Assembly (NCBI RefSeq): GCF_024053505.1
Contig: NZ_JAMXQS010000011.1
Span: 1-54,913, forward strand
Reading direction: 5' to 3'
Origin: Mesorhizobium liriopis
GTDB lineage: Bacteria; Pseudomonadota; Alphaproteobacteria; Rhizobiales; Rhizobiaceae
DNA length: 54,913 nt
The notes below the pieces were generated by a model that saw only the letters and a list, made by a program, of their open reading frames with translations, ran no database searches and had not been told where the DNA came from. Of the stretch, positions 19,756-27,351 are shown in pieces. The position numbers and the translations under genes are program-made. How positions within the stretch are numbered: position 1 is the first letter of the stretch; the number at the start of each line of letters is the position of its first letter.

Positions 19756-20403
19756 TCAATTCGCCGGACGTCTAGCCAGAGCGAGGCCAACGCCAAGCGC
19801 AACCATGGCAAGGCCGGAGCCCTCACGTATGCGTCGCACGAGATTAGGCCGTGCTGTTGCGCCGTGTCGGATGCCACTCGCTGCAAACGCCACCACCACG
19901 TCCGCTGCCGTGTTCAGCACCACGGAAATGAAGCCTAGCACTACAAATTGCAAAGCGATGTTGCCCGTCATATCCACGAATTGCGGGATGAAGGCGAGAA
20001 AGAAAGCTGCTGTCTTAGGGTTAAGCGCCTCAACCAAAACGCCCTCGTGAAAGGCGCGCCGTGGGCCGATGGGAGGGGCCGGCTCAATGCCGCTCATGGC
20101 GTTTAATGCATCGCGTCGTGCGGACAGGAATGTCCTGACGCCCATCCACACGAGGTAAGCCGCTCCGATGAACTTCAGAGCAGTGAATAGCTCAGCGCTC
20201 GCCAGGACTATTGCTGAGACGCCTAGACTTCCTGCCACCACATGGAACATGCCGCCTAGGCCGTTCCCCAAGCTCGATGACAGTCCCTCTGCCCGGCCGC
20301 CCGCAAGCGTGCGTGCAGCAACGTAGAAGATGCCAGGACCAGGCGTTATCGCGAGCAGGAATGCAGCAGCCACATAAAGCGCAAGCTGAGAGAGTTCAGG
20401 CAT
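19756..20403 (-). CDS. LysE/RhtB-family amino-acid exporter
   Basis: 215 residues from the ATG at 20403, preceded by GGAGG with good spacing; a Met 11 codons upstream is rejected. Motif LLAITPGPGIFYVAARTL at the N-terminus and EALNPKTAAFFLAFIPQFVD in the middle are typical. It is only distantly similar to the other LysE protein of this cluster (17875-18510). It lies 49 bases upstream of the amidohydrolase gene on the same strand. Confidence 0.92.
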   Translation of the reverse strand: MPELSQLALYVAAAFLLAITPGPGIFYVAARTLAGGRAEGLSSSLGNGLGGMFHVVAGSLGVSAIVLASAELFTALKFIGAAYLVWMGVRTFLSARRDALNAMSGIEPAPPIGPRRAFHEGVLVEALNPKTAAFFLAFIPQFVDMTGNIALQFVVLGFISVVLNTAADVVVAFAASGIRHGATARPNLVRRIREGSGLAMVALGVGLALARRPAN

Positions 20404-20496
20404 GGATAACCTCCAGATTGGCTTGGATGCTGCCATTGGTTGGAAGCAGCACGCAGTCTAGCGGGGATGTGCGAATAGTACGTGCAAAGGCTTTGT

Positions 20497-20817
20497 TCAT
20501 GATGGCGTTGCCAGCTTCATCAGCATGAGGCCGCCAAGGATAAGCGCGGCTGCAAGAAGACGCATTGGATTAGCTGGCTCGCCCAAAACCAGAATGCCAA
20601 CCAGAAATGCACCGACCGCACCGATGCCCGTCCATATCGTATAAGAAGTGCCAAGGGGCAGCACACGCATGGCCCATGCGAGCAAGCCAAAGCTCACCGC
20701 CATGGCGACAAACGTGATGACTGATGGCCAGAAGCGACTAAAGCCTGCGGATTGCTTCATGGTGAAGGCCCAGACGACCTCAAACAATCCTGCGATGATA
20801 AGAGCAATCCAAGCCAC
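20497..20817 (-). CDS. sugE: Small multidrug resistance (SMR) exporter, SugE/Gdx type
   Basis: 106 residues, four helices, GTG start with GGAGG 6 bases upstream. The membrane-embedded Glu of the family is in IAGLFEVVWAFTMK. The stretch LLAWAMRVLPLGTSYTIWTGIGAVGAFLVGI is closest to SugE/Gdx proteins, which export guanidinium, rather than EmrE-type drug pumps. It stands first in the minus-strand cluster, 93 bases from the LysE gene. Its leader has a hairpin with an ACGG loop, discussed separately. Confidence 0.9.
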   Translation of the reverse strand: MAWIALIIAGLFEVVWAFTMKQSAGFSRFWPSVITFVAMAVSFGLLAWAMRVLPLGTSYTIWTGIGAVGAFLVGILVLGEPANPMRLLAAALILGGLMLMKLATPS

Positions 20818-20840
20818 AGCGGCCTCCAGCGGTTCAACCG

Positions 20841-20854
20841 CCGGGCCGTCCCGG
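20841..20854 (-). promoter_or_regulatory. Stem-loop with ACGG loop in the SugE leader (guanidine-II-like half)
   Basis: On the mRNA strand the sequence is CCGGG-ACGG-CCCGG, a perfect 5-bp stem closing an ACGR tetraloop, 24 to 37 bases before the GTG. Guanidine-II (mini-ykkC) riboswitches consist of two such ACGR hairpins and commonly precede SMR genes. A second clear ACGR hairpin is not visible. AAGG-CCACGT-CCTT at about 20873-20886 is a weak candidate. Confidence 0.35.
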
Positions 20855-21113
20855 ACTTGAAACCCGATATGGGGAAGGACGTGGCCTTACTTCGAGACAT
20901 TCCTACGCGATGGCTCGGAACTGGTCAAACTACGTAACTGCGGCTGGAAAAGGTCGTAAGCCTCGCAAATTCAAACAGTCAGTCCCCACCAGAGCCAGAT
21001 CATCCTGGCCAACTTCAACGAACTGAAAAGTGGATGCTACAAAGGTGTCCCCGCCTGCTGACTCCTATTGATGAGATAGCCCTGCCGGTGTGCCAAATGG
21101 ATTACTGGCTCGC
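20855..21113. other. Intergenic, nothing recognised
   Basis: Upstream of the SugE leader. No coding frame and no hairpin beyond those listed. This stretch should contain the promoter of the minus-strand cluster, but no clear -35/-10 pair was found. Confidence 0.4.
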
Positions 21114-21230
21114 CTACCTCATCCGAAGTGTCTGGTGATAGCCGAAACCGACTGCAGTAGCCACGGCAGCAAGAGCGATGACGACTGCGATGCCGCCTGT
21201 GGCCATCGATGCGGTGGCCGAGCCTGTCAT
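21114..21230 (-). CDS. Possible 38-residue single-helix membrane peptide
   Basis: A short frame with ATG start at 21230 reads MTGSATASMATGG, then a continuous hydrophobic run (IAVVIALAAVATAVGFG), then a basic end. An upstream in-frame stop limits it. No good ribosome binding site was seen, so it may be chance. The composition is, however, that of a real membrane peptide. Confidence 0.25.
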   Translation of the reverse strand: MTGSATASMATGGIAVVIALAAVATAVGFGYHQTLRMR

Positions 21231-21961
21231 TGCGCCTGACTACGCTGCGCATGAACACAGAGCAGTATGTGGGTAGGCTCAGCGCGGAGCGCTATGTCGG
21301 CAGAGACTAAGCCAGCGAGCTGTCTGGCTGAGGAAGCCCGACGCATGCGGGGGTTTGGGTGCAAGCGTCGGGCCCGATGCGAACCCGCAGTCTTTGCAGG
21401 GAGTGCGGGGGCGTGAGGCTGATATCTGCTTCGCCTCTCATCCCTCATCGATAACGCGACATTCCGTGACGCACAGCTGTGACGCTGCGTCCGCCATCTC
21501 AACATCGGAGACTTGTCCGCGGGACATGTACGTCGTTTGCAGGTGCTTGTATCGCGAACTTTTGCCGAGGATTGAGCGCCAGGCTGATTGGCCCGACGCC
21601 TTTGCGGTCAACAAGCGCCGGGCCATGTGGATGACGCACCCCCGAACTGTCATCCGAACCTGTGGTGCTCAGCGCCGGTGACGAGCCGGGTGGGGACCAA
21701 ACATGTCGCTTCGCAGCGCTGAGCGGCTCGGCTGAAGGGACTCTGTCCGAGCAGAGCCAACTTGATGATTGGGTCGGAGTAGCGCATTCACCTTTATCAA
21801 CATCGGAGACACGACAACGCCTCTTCTCGGTACTTGGCGAGCAATTCTTTTTTGCGTGAATTCGCTTCATCGCAAGGCGACTGAGAAGCTGACGCAGACG
21901 ATTAATCACCAAAGGAGAGGTTCTAAAACTCACAGTCGAGCGGACAGTGAGCGCTGAGACG
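21231..21961. other. 731-base region without a supported gene
   Basis: Open frames on both strands (up to 158 codons on the minus strand) have no motif and a disordered composition. An 8-bp imperfect palindrome (ACTTGTCC-GCG-GGACATGT, one mismatch) lies at 21511-21529. I see no RNA gene. Confidence 0.45.
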
Positions 21962-21987
21962 AAAAGCCCCGGCAAAGACCGGGGCTT
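21962..21987 (-). terminator. Rho-independent terminator of the Arg-rich protein gene
   Basis: Hairpin with arms GCCCCGG and CCGGGGC and a 6-base loop, followed on the minus strand by TTTT. It lies about 15 bases after the stop at 22002. Confidence 0.8.
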
Positions 21988-22001
21988 CGCAAGTCAGGTC
22001 A

Positions 22002-22322
22002 TTACCAACGCACGCGTCGGCAGACACGGCGCCAGCGACCATTCCGCCGCACGGTGCGGCACACGCGACGGTAGCCTCTGCGGCGTCCGTAGTACTGACG
22101 CCTCCACCGACGCTCGCGACGTCGACGCCTGCGCCATTCCCGTTCACGCCAGTTGCGGCGATATTGAACGTCCGTTGCTTCGCCTTCGCTTGCGTCGAGT
22201 TCCTCCAAGATCCCGTCTGGGTTGATGACAGCAGCTTCCGCTTCTTCCGGGCCGATGACTTTCGCCACCGCAACAGCGCCAGCGAGACCGAGCAGCCCTG
22301 TCAGGAACGAGCGTCTGTCCAT
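22002..22322 (-). CDS. Exported Arg-rich small protein with Tat-like signal
   Basis: 106 residues from the ATG at 22322, preceded by AGGAGGA. The N-terminus MDRRSFLTGLLGLAGAVAVAK is a twin-arginine-type signal, followed by a likely cleavage site near EEAEAA. A short acidic segment (residues about 33-50) is followed by an extremely Arg/Trp/Tyr-rich tail with repeated WRRRRRRERRWRR-like blocks and two Cys (RRVCR). The mature part would be strongly basic and could bind polyanions such as polysaccharide, lipopolysaccharide or nucleic acid. The function is unknown. A strong terminator follows it. Confidence 0.8.
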   Translation of the reverse strand: MDRRSFLTGLLGLAGAVAVAKVIGPEEAEAAVINPDGILEELDASEGEATDVQYRRNWREREWRRRRRRERRWRRQYYGRRRGYRRVCRTVRRNGRWRRVCRRVRW

Positions 22323-22570
22323 TGTCTCTGTCCTCCTATCAGTTTGCCTACCCGCACATGGTGCACCTGACACAGCTGAACAGGGGATGAAGAGTTCCGA
22401 GCGTGCCGCTCTCCATGTGACTGAAGATGAACAAGGGGTTGGGACTGCCGGCCAAGGCGGAGGCAGAGCCTGCGAGTTATGATGGGTGCAAGCGATGGCA
22501 GCCCAACCCTAGGGCATCGTGATCGATCGGTCTCGTGTCTTCATTTCGATCGAGCTTCTAACTCTACGCG

Positions 22571-23032
22571 CTACGCCAGCGCCGCAATCACCAAACATGC
22601 AGATGCTCCGAGCGACAACTGCCAACGGAGCCGTAGGTAGCCGAGCGGCAACAGACCTCGCCGCGCGGCTTGGGTCTCCACCGCCGCTATCGCCACAAGC
22701 AGCAGGGCCAGGACCACAAGCGCCTCCCACACAACCAAGAGTCCTGTCATTGTAGGCAGAAGTGCTGCACCCCAAGCTATCAGAGAAGGCACGACACCGA
22801 GACCAAACCGCCACCAAGCCGCGCCTTCCTCATCCGGACACGCCCGCAATGCGAGCCCCCAGTGCACCGCTCCCAAGAACGAGGCGATCACTGCACCATA
22901 CCCCATCAGAGCGAACGCCGCGCCTCCGCTCCATGGCTCTTGGGTGAGCCACGTCGCAGCCGACAACATCAGGAATGGTATCAGGCCCGCCAATCCTAAG
23001 GTTCTTGCTGCAGGAGGCAATTTGTCGTGCAT
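22571..23032 (-). CDS. DUF3429 membrane protein
   Basis: 153 residues, about five membrane helices. Family pattern: LGLAGLIPFLMLSA, then YGAVIASFLGAVHWGLAL, WWRFGLGVVPSLIAWGA and a C-terminal YLRLRWQLS. Homologues are widespread in proteobacteria and are uncharacterised. Confidence 0.88.
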   Translation of the reverse strand: MHDKLPPAARTLGLAGLIPFLMLSAATWLTQEPWSGGAAFALMGYGAVIASFLGAVHWGLALRACPDEEGAAWWRFGLGVVPSLIAWGAALLPTMTGLLVVWEALVVLALLLVAIAAVETQAARRGLLPLGYLRLRWQLSLGASACLVIAALA

Positions 23033-23073
23033 GCTGGTTATCTAGCTTTGCCTGCTATCTAGGAAACCCCCAC

Positions 23074-23110
23074 TAGCCCCAAGCTCGGCTTCGGTCGGGC
23101 CTAGGGCTTT
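23074..23110 (+). terminator. Terminator-like palindrome similar to the one at 25802
   Basis: AGCCCC-AAGCTCGGCTTCGG, ending in GGGC-CTAGGGCTTT, resembles the terminator at 25802-25838 in arms and loop. It sits between two minus-strand genes, so its T-tract points away from any transcript it could end. It may be a displaced or repeated element. Confidence 0.4.
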
Positions 23111-23224
23111 GCTATTAGGACCAACGCCAGACATGAACCCGCTCAGCCGCATTCTCTTCCGTAACAGGCTGGGCGGTTATTAACTTCCAGCGCGCTGAAC
23201 TCGGCTTGGCAATTGTCTGCCACA

Positions 23225-23452
23225 TTAATCCATCCAAATTAGGTCGCGTAGGCGGATGGTTTCGAGGAGAGTGCCGTTCTCGTCGGCAATCTCAATCTTA
23301 TCGTGACCAATAAGGGCGCCCTGCCTGATCCGCTCGCTTACCATCTCCCGACCTGATGTGATGGCCTCATTGCGAGCGGCATCCAGGTCTTTGTAACTGG
23401 CACCATCAGGATCTTCGAACTGACCGGGCATGTTGAAAAAGAAACGAGGCAT
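23225..23452 (-). CDS. DUF6894 family small protein
   Basis: 75 residues starting MPRFFFNM, the family's invariant opening, then EDPDGASYKDLDAARNEAI and a C-terminal IEIADENGTLLETIRLRDL. Members are common in Hyphomicrobiales and often occur in several copies. The function is unknown. A paralogue lies at 25985. Confidence 0.88.
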   Translation of the reverse strand: MPRFFFNMPGQFEDPDGASYKDLDAARNEAITSGREMVSERIRQGALIGHDKIEIADENGTLLETIRLRDLIWMD

Positions 23453-23529
23453 CGGCGACCTTCTGGACAGATGCGCTGTTCGTGGAACGAGATGGCCGCA
23501 GTGTCGTTTTGGAAATTACCTCTCAATAA

Positions 23530-24324
23530 ATGAGAACAGGGAAGCGGGATAGAACGGTGAGCGCTCCAGATCGGTTTGGTGCACAGATTGGCTCACAGAC
23601 CGGGAAGCAAAGTGAAGCCTTCTTAGGAAAAACCTCGAACCGCCTCCTACGCACACTATCCCTCTCAGATCGTGCGCTGATCGAGTCTCACCTCGAGCGC
23701 GTGTCGCTCATCAAAAGACAGGTTCTAATCCAAGCCCACGAGCCGATCAGACACCTTTACTTTCCAGAGGGTGGCATCATCGCTTGCGAAGCACCCGGGT
23801 CGAATGTGGGAGGGCTCGAATTCGGTCTGGTCGGACGTGAAGGCATGGTGGGGTGCCCATTCCTGTTGGGCCATCCAACCATTCCAGCGGATGCCGTGGT
23901 GCAGGTCGATGGCACCACCGCTCTGCGGATCGAGGCGCCAACCTTGCGCCAACTGACCGAGCAGTCGCCTTCCCTCTTCACCCATCTCTTAAGCTATCTC
24001 TACTTCTGCCTGCGACAGATCGCACAGACGGCCTATGCACGTGGCCATCATGACATGACCGAGCGTCTCGCCCGCCTTTTGTTGCTGTGCCATGATCGTG
24101 CTGATGGCGACGTGATCCAGCTGACTCATGAGTTCATGGCGCGCATGGTGGCAGGTCAACGCACCACCGTCACAGCCATCCTGCATGTGCTCGAAGGCGA
24201 AGGCCTCATTCGCAACAAGCGGGGCGTGGTGATCGTCAAAAACCGCGTAGGGCTGGAGAACCGCGCAGAGGAGGCTTATCGGTGGCCGATTCCTGAAGCA
24301 GCAGCGCAAGTGCAGGCCGTGTGA
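23530..24324 (+). CDS. Crp/Fnr-family transcriptional regulator
   Basis: 264 residues. A basic N-terminal extension of about 40 residues is followed by a cyclic-nucleotide-type beta-roll (HEPIRHLYFPEGGIIACEA, GREGMVG). Then come a dimer helix and a C-terminal winged helix (IQLTHEFMARMVAGQRTTVTAILHVLEGEGLI). The phosphate-binding residues of cAMP-binding Crp and the Cys cluster of Fnr are absent, so the signal is unknown. This subtype is common in rhizobia. It is divergent from the DUF6894 gene. Confidence 0.93.
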   Translation: MRTGKRDRTVSAPDRFGAQIGSQTGKQSEAFLGKTSNRLLRTLSLSDRALIESHLERVSLIKRQVLIQAHEPIRHLYFPEGGIIACEAPGSNVGGLEFGLVGREGMVGCPFLLGHPTIPADAVVQVDGTTALRIEAPTLRQLTEQSPSLFTHLLSYLYFCLRQIAQTAYARGHHDMTERLARLLLLCHDRADGDVIQLTHEFMARMVAGQRTTVTAILHVLEGEGLIRNKRGVVIVKNRVGLENRAEEAYRWPIPEAAAQVQAV

Positions 24325-25004
24325 ACTTGAGAGTGCCTTCGGTCTGGGCCACAGTTTCCAGATAAGCACTACGGAGTCCTGATCCTCGATCGGCTACGTC
24401 CAGCGTTTCAGTGTGTACAGCTCCTGCAGACGACCGTCGGCGTGATCTTCAGCTTAACTGGCCGTAGCCTTGTGCCACTTCAGGGCGTTCTGAGCAGGCA
24501 TCAGAACGACTAGGCTGATCTTTGCTCGCGCACAGCGGCCGCTTGCCTCAATGCGTCTTCTGTAAGTTTGCGGACACGATCTCGATCCTGCGGATGAGCC
24601 TCATGCACAAAGTAGGCTGCGAGTGCGTCTGCTACAACGGCATCGACTGAAGCAAAGCGATGGGTCATCATTTCGAACAAGGCACGTCCTCCACGTTACC
24701 ATGAAGAAGCCAACGACGTTTGCGAGATCTTGATCCGCGAGCAGTTTGTTTGGTCGTTTACTCGACAATTCAGCCGAGCGTCGACAACTCTAACAGTTCG
24801 TCGCCTACGTCGACTGCGGCTAACTAGGGAGCGTCCGCGGAGCGATTGCGAAGCACCAGTCTTACTGACCTAACACGTCTCATATTGAAACAACAGATAC
24901 TTATGTCGGCCAGCCGACATAGTCCTTCTTGCTATCGATACCATGAAACAACTTTGAGACTGGATCCGTTGCTTCATTCCGACCATCAGAGAGGAGCACC
25001 GATA
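24325..25004. other. Mostly non-coding interval with one possible small gene
   Basis: 680 bases between two plus-strand genes. Apart from the short frame at 24510-24680 and the ribosome binding site GAGGAG at 24991-24996, I see nothing. An inverted-repeat-rich stretch (GGCCAGCCGACATAG near 24907) is weak. Confidence 0.45.
24510..24680 (-). CDS. Possible 56-residue hypothetical protein
   Basis: TTG start at 24680 with GGAGG about 7 bases before it; an ATG at 24671 is the alternative. The product reads HRFASVDAVVADALAAYFVHE, then DRDRVRKLTEDALRQAAAV, an amphipathic, helix-rich composition like a real protein. No family is recognised. It lies opposite to its neighbours. Confidence 0.4.
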   Translation of the reverse strand: MFEMMTHRFASVDAVVADALAAYFVHEAHPQDRDRVRKLTEDALRQAAAVREQRSA

Positions 25005-25781
25005 GTGTCGAAACTTAGTAAAACTGTATTCGCCTTCGCCACCTGTGGCATCATGCTTGCAACATTGCCGAGTCAGTCATTCGCTGAAAGCCGAGCCGGC
25101 ATGAGTGGCGGACGCAGCGGCGGGCTTGGTGTCAGCATCGGCGGCAACGGGCGCGGCGGGCTAGGCGTTGGTGTATCCGTGGGCGGTATCGGAGTCGGTG
25201 CTTCGGTTGGAGGCGGCAAGGGGGTGAACGCAGGTGTTGGTGCCTCGGTTGGCGGCCGGAACGGCGTCAATGCAGGTGTAGGAGCTAGCGTTGGCGGTTC
25301 GCGCGGAACAAGTGCAGGCGTCGGCGCATCGGTCGGCGGATCGCGTGGCGTGAATGCTGGCGTAGGTGCAAGTGTCGGCGGCGGTCGGGGCGTAAGCGCC
25401 GGGGTGGGAGCCAGCGTTGGTGGTCGTAGCGGCCTCAATGCTGGTGTCGGCGCATCAGTCGGCGGCGGTGGCGGGGTTTCGGTTGGCGGCGGCCTTGGCG
25501 TTGGAGGTGGCGGCAATAGCGGCGGCAATGGATCTGGAACCGGCGGCAATTCTGGAGGAGGTGGCACCGCAGGCGGTGGTAACACGGGGTCGGGGACGGG
25601 CTTCGGTAACGGGCCGAGCAGCGTTGGAGACCGAGGCACCAGCCGCATGCGGTCTTTCGCACTCAGTGCTGACAACGGGCGCACTACTGCAGCCAAGATG
25701 AAGAAGCGGTGCGTCGATATCCTGGCCGATCCGGCTTCCTATGATGGTGCCCTTGTCGGCCTCTGCGCGGCAGCTCGCTGA
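25005..25781 (+). CDS. Exported glycine-rich repeat protein
   Basis: 258 residues from a GTG at 25005 with GAGGAG 8 bases upstream; the frame extends 53 codons further but lacks a signal-like start. Signal peptide about residues 1-27 (cleavage near SFA-ES). Residues 71-154 are six 14-residue repeats of the type G-x-x-G-(V/L/T)-(N/S)-AGVGASVGG. A Gly/Ser/Asn-rich linker follows, then a short ordered C-terminal segment (KKRCVDILADPASYDGALVGLC) with two Cys that may form a disulfide. The structure suggests an extracellular or surface fibre-like protein. Function unknown. A strong terminator follows. Confidence 0.82.
   Translation: MSKLSKTVFAFATCGIMLATLPSQSFAESRAGMSGGRSGGLGVSIGGNGRGGLGVGVSVGGIGVGASVGGGKGVNAGVGASVGGRNGVNAGVGASVGGSRGTSAGVGASVGGSRGVNAGVGASVGGGRGVSAGVGASVGGRSGLNAGVGASVGGGGGVSVGGGLGVGGGGNSGGNGSGTGGNSGGGGTAGGGNTGSGTGFGNGPSSVGDRGTSRMRSFALSADNGRTTAAKMKKRCVDILADPASYDGALVGLCAAAR
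25215..25466 (+). repeat. Six 42-base in-frame tandem repeats
   Basis: Each unit encodes 14 residues ending in AGVGASVGG. Synonymous positions differ between units, so the array is old and kept by selection on protein rather than freshly duplicated. Confidence 0.8.
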
Positions 25782-25801
25782 TACGCCAAAGCACGTCTCA
25801 T

Positions 25802-25838
25802 AGCCCCAGGCTCGGCTTCGGTTGGGTCTGGGGCTTTT
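25802..25838 (+). terminator. Rho-independent terminator of the glycine-rich protein gene
   Basis: AGCCCCAG and CTGGGGCT arms with inner pairing around GCTTCGG, followed by TTTTT. It lies about 20 bases after the stop. Confidence 0.85.
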
Positions 25839-25984
25839 TGCTGTTTATGGCGGGGCAAGTGACCTGATCCTGTTCCAAAGACATCGCGTTATTAAGGCAC
25901 CCCTCATTCTACCGAATTAAGCATGAAGCCAGCCGGCGCGATTTCTCTGAGACCTTTTACGGGCGATCCCGTTAGCCAAAGATC

Positions 25985-26236
25985 ATGCCTCGATACTACT
26001 TCAGCAAATTCTTCAACGGCGGTCGCATGATCGATGATCTTGGGGAGGAATGTGCCTCAGATGCCGAGGCTCGACGCAGAGCTGTCGAAGCGCTTTCTGC
26101 GGCGGCGCTAGAGGGTAGCGCTGACCTGGCTTGCAAGGGTGCCTATTCCATCCATGTGACCGATGAGACAGGCCGCGTTTTGTATGTTGCGACGCTGAGC
26201 CTCTTCCCACTCGATCAAGAGACAACGGGCCCATAG
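25985..26236 (+). CDS. DUF6894 family small protein
   Basis: 83 residues beginning MPRYYFSKF, the DUF6894 opening, with DLGEECASDAEARRRAVEAL and a C-terminal IHVTDETGRVLYVATLSLF. Paralogue of 23225-23452. Function unknown. Confidence 0.87.
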   Translation: MPRYYFSKFFNGGRMIDDLGEECASDAEARRRAVEALSAAALEGSADLACKGAYSIHVTDETGRVLYVATLSLFPLDQETTGP

Positions 26237-26293
26237 AGCTTAGCTCGCATGCAAGACCGGCCGGTTTATCAGCGGCTGGTGCCCAGCAAACAA

Positions 26294-26327
26294 AAGCCCC
26301 GCGTCAGCTTGTGCCAACGCGGGCTCT
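26294..26327. terminator. Bidirectional terminator
   Basis: Arms AGCCCCGCGT and ACGCGGGCT. The minus strand continues with CTTTTGTTT and the plus strand with CTCTT. It can end the minus-strand nucleoside operon (last stop at 26431) and the DUF6894 gene on the plus strand. Confidence 0.75.
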
Positions 26328-26430
26328 TCCGGTTGCTCTGGCTCAAGCTGCAGAACTTGTAGGTGAAGCCCAGCGAGCCGCGATGGCTGTCGTATCTGTC
26401 AGCGGAGCTGCGGTAGAGGCGAACGGCACT

Positions 26431-27351
26431 TCAAAGCGTACTATGTGGTTTGGAGACGCTGGCAAGCACGGAAAAGAGCGGGTTCACTAGATTGCCAATC
26501 TGGAGCGCGCAGCTTTGACTGACAAGCTGGTGAGCGTCCTGCAACTTAAGACCCTCGCGAGCCGCCATCCACTGCACGAGACCCGCTACAGCGATCCGGG
26601 CAGCATCCTCTAACGGCCGGGCGCAGCCCACCACGCCGACTCTGGTATTAGTCTCGATACGGGGCCAGTCGAACGTAGGATCGAGGGCGAGCTTCTCGAC
26701 CACAATGGTCGCATGGAGTGCGCCTTCTACTGCAGTTCCTGCGATCTCGCCGTCACCCTGAGCGAAGTGGCCATCGCCGAGATAAATGTGCGCGCCGTCT
26801 TGGTTCGCGCGAACATGGAGGGCGGCGCCCACTGCCAGATCGGGCAGATCGAGATTGCCGCCAAAATCGCCGGGCACGACGCTCAGCCGCACCTCGCCAT
26901 GGGCAGGTGCAACGCCAAGCGTGCCGAGGAAAGGTCGGAAGGGCACCTCAAGCGGGCGCCCGTCGGTGGCTTCTGTCTGGAGTGTCTTGCCGTCTTCGCA
27001 AAGCCGCCAGATCCAGACGTGCTCATCTTGTACTGGCTGAAGGTTAGGGCTCACCCGGGTGCCCGAGAGCAGGCCAAAATTGGGGGAGATGGTCGCGACA
27101 CCCCAAGGGCGAGCAGGCTTTAGAGCCAGGATACGAATAGAGAGAATGTCTCCTGCTCGCACATCCTCTACCGTAAAGGGTCCCGAGAGCGGGTTCACCT
27201 GGGGATAGGGCGCGACTTCACGTGGACGCCCTTCGCGGGTCGAGAGGCGCCCACCGAAACAGTCCTCTGTGAAGACGGTGAACGGCTCGCCGAGACGCAC
27301 CGTGCGCGTGGCCGCGTGCCCCCCAAAGTGGAATACGAAGTTGTCGGTCAT
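26431..27351 (-). CDS. Acetamidase/formamidase family amidase
   Basis: 306 residues of the FmdA/AmdA family: beta-rich, with NPLSGPFTVEDVRAGDILSIRIL near residue 55-75, LGVAPAHGEVRLS in the middle and HFAQGDGEIAGTAVEG. Such enzymes hydrolyse formamide or short amides to ammonia and the acid. Its ATG overlaps the stop of the alpha/beta hydrolase gene (ATGA). Last gene of the nucleoside operon; it may deaminate or deformylate a product of base degradation (inference). Confidence 0.88.
   Translation of the reverse strand: MTDNFVFHFGGHAATRTVRLGEPFTVFTEDCFGGRLSTREGRPREVAPYPQVNPLSGPFTVEDVRAGDILSIRILALKPARPWGVATISPNFGLLSGTRVSPNLQPVQDEHVWIWRLCEDGKTLQTEATDGRPLEVPFRPFLGTLGVAPAHGEVRLSVVPGDFGGNLDLPDLAVGAALHVRANQDGAHIYLGDGHFAQGDGEIAGTAVEGALHATIVVEKLALDPTFDWPRIETNTRVGVVGCARPLEDAARIAVAGLVQWMAAREGLKLQDAHQLVSQSCALQIGNLVNPLFSVLASVSKPHSTL

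Noticed and set aside
21511-21529. Palindrome ACTTGTCC-GCG-GGACATGT as an operator
   Set aside because: No gene start within several hundred bases that it could control; kept only as a note.
21499-21975. 158-codon minus-strand open frame
   Set aside because: No motif, disordered composition, no ribosome binding site, and it crosses the terminator of the Arg-rich gene.
25215-25466. Direct repeats considered as a CRISPR array
   Set aside because: Units are in frame, 42 bases, without spacers, and encode the glycine-rich protein.
25073-25696. 207-codon proline-rich frame on the opposite strand of the glycine-rich gene
   Set aside because: It is the mirror of Gly codons; the plus-strand frame has a signal peptide, ribosome binding site and terminator.
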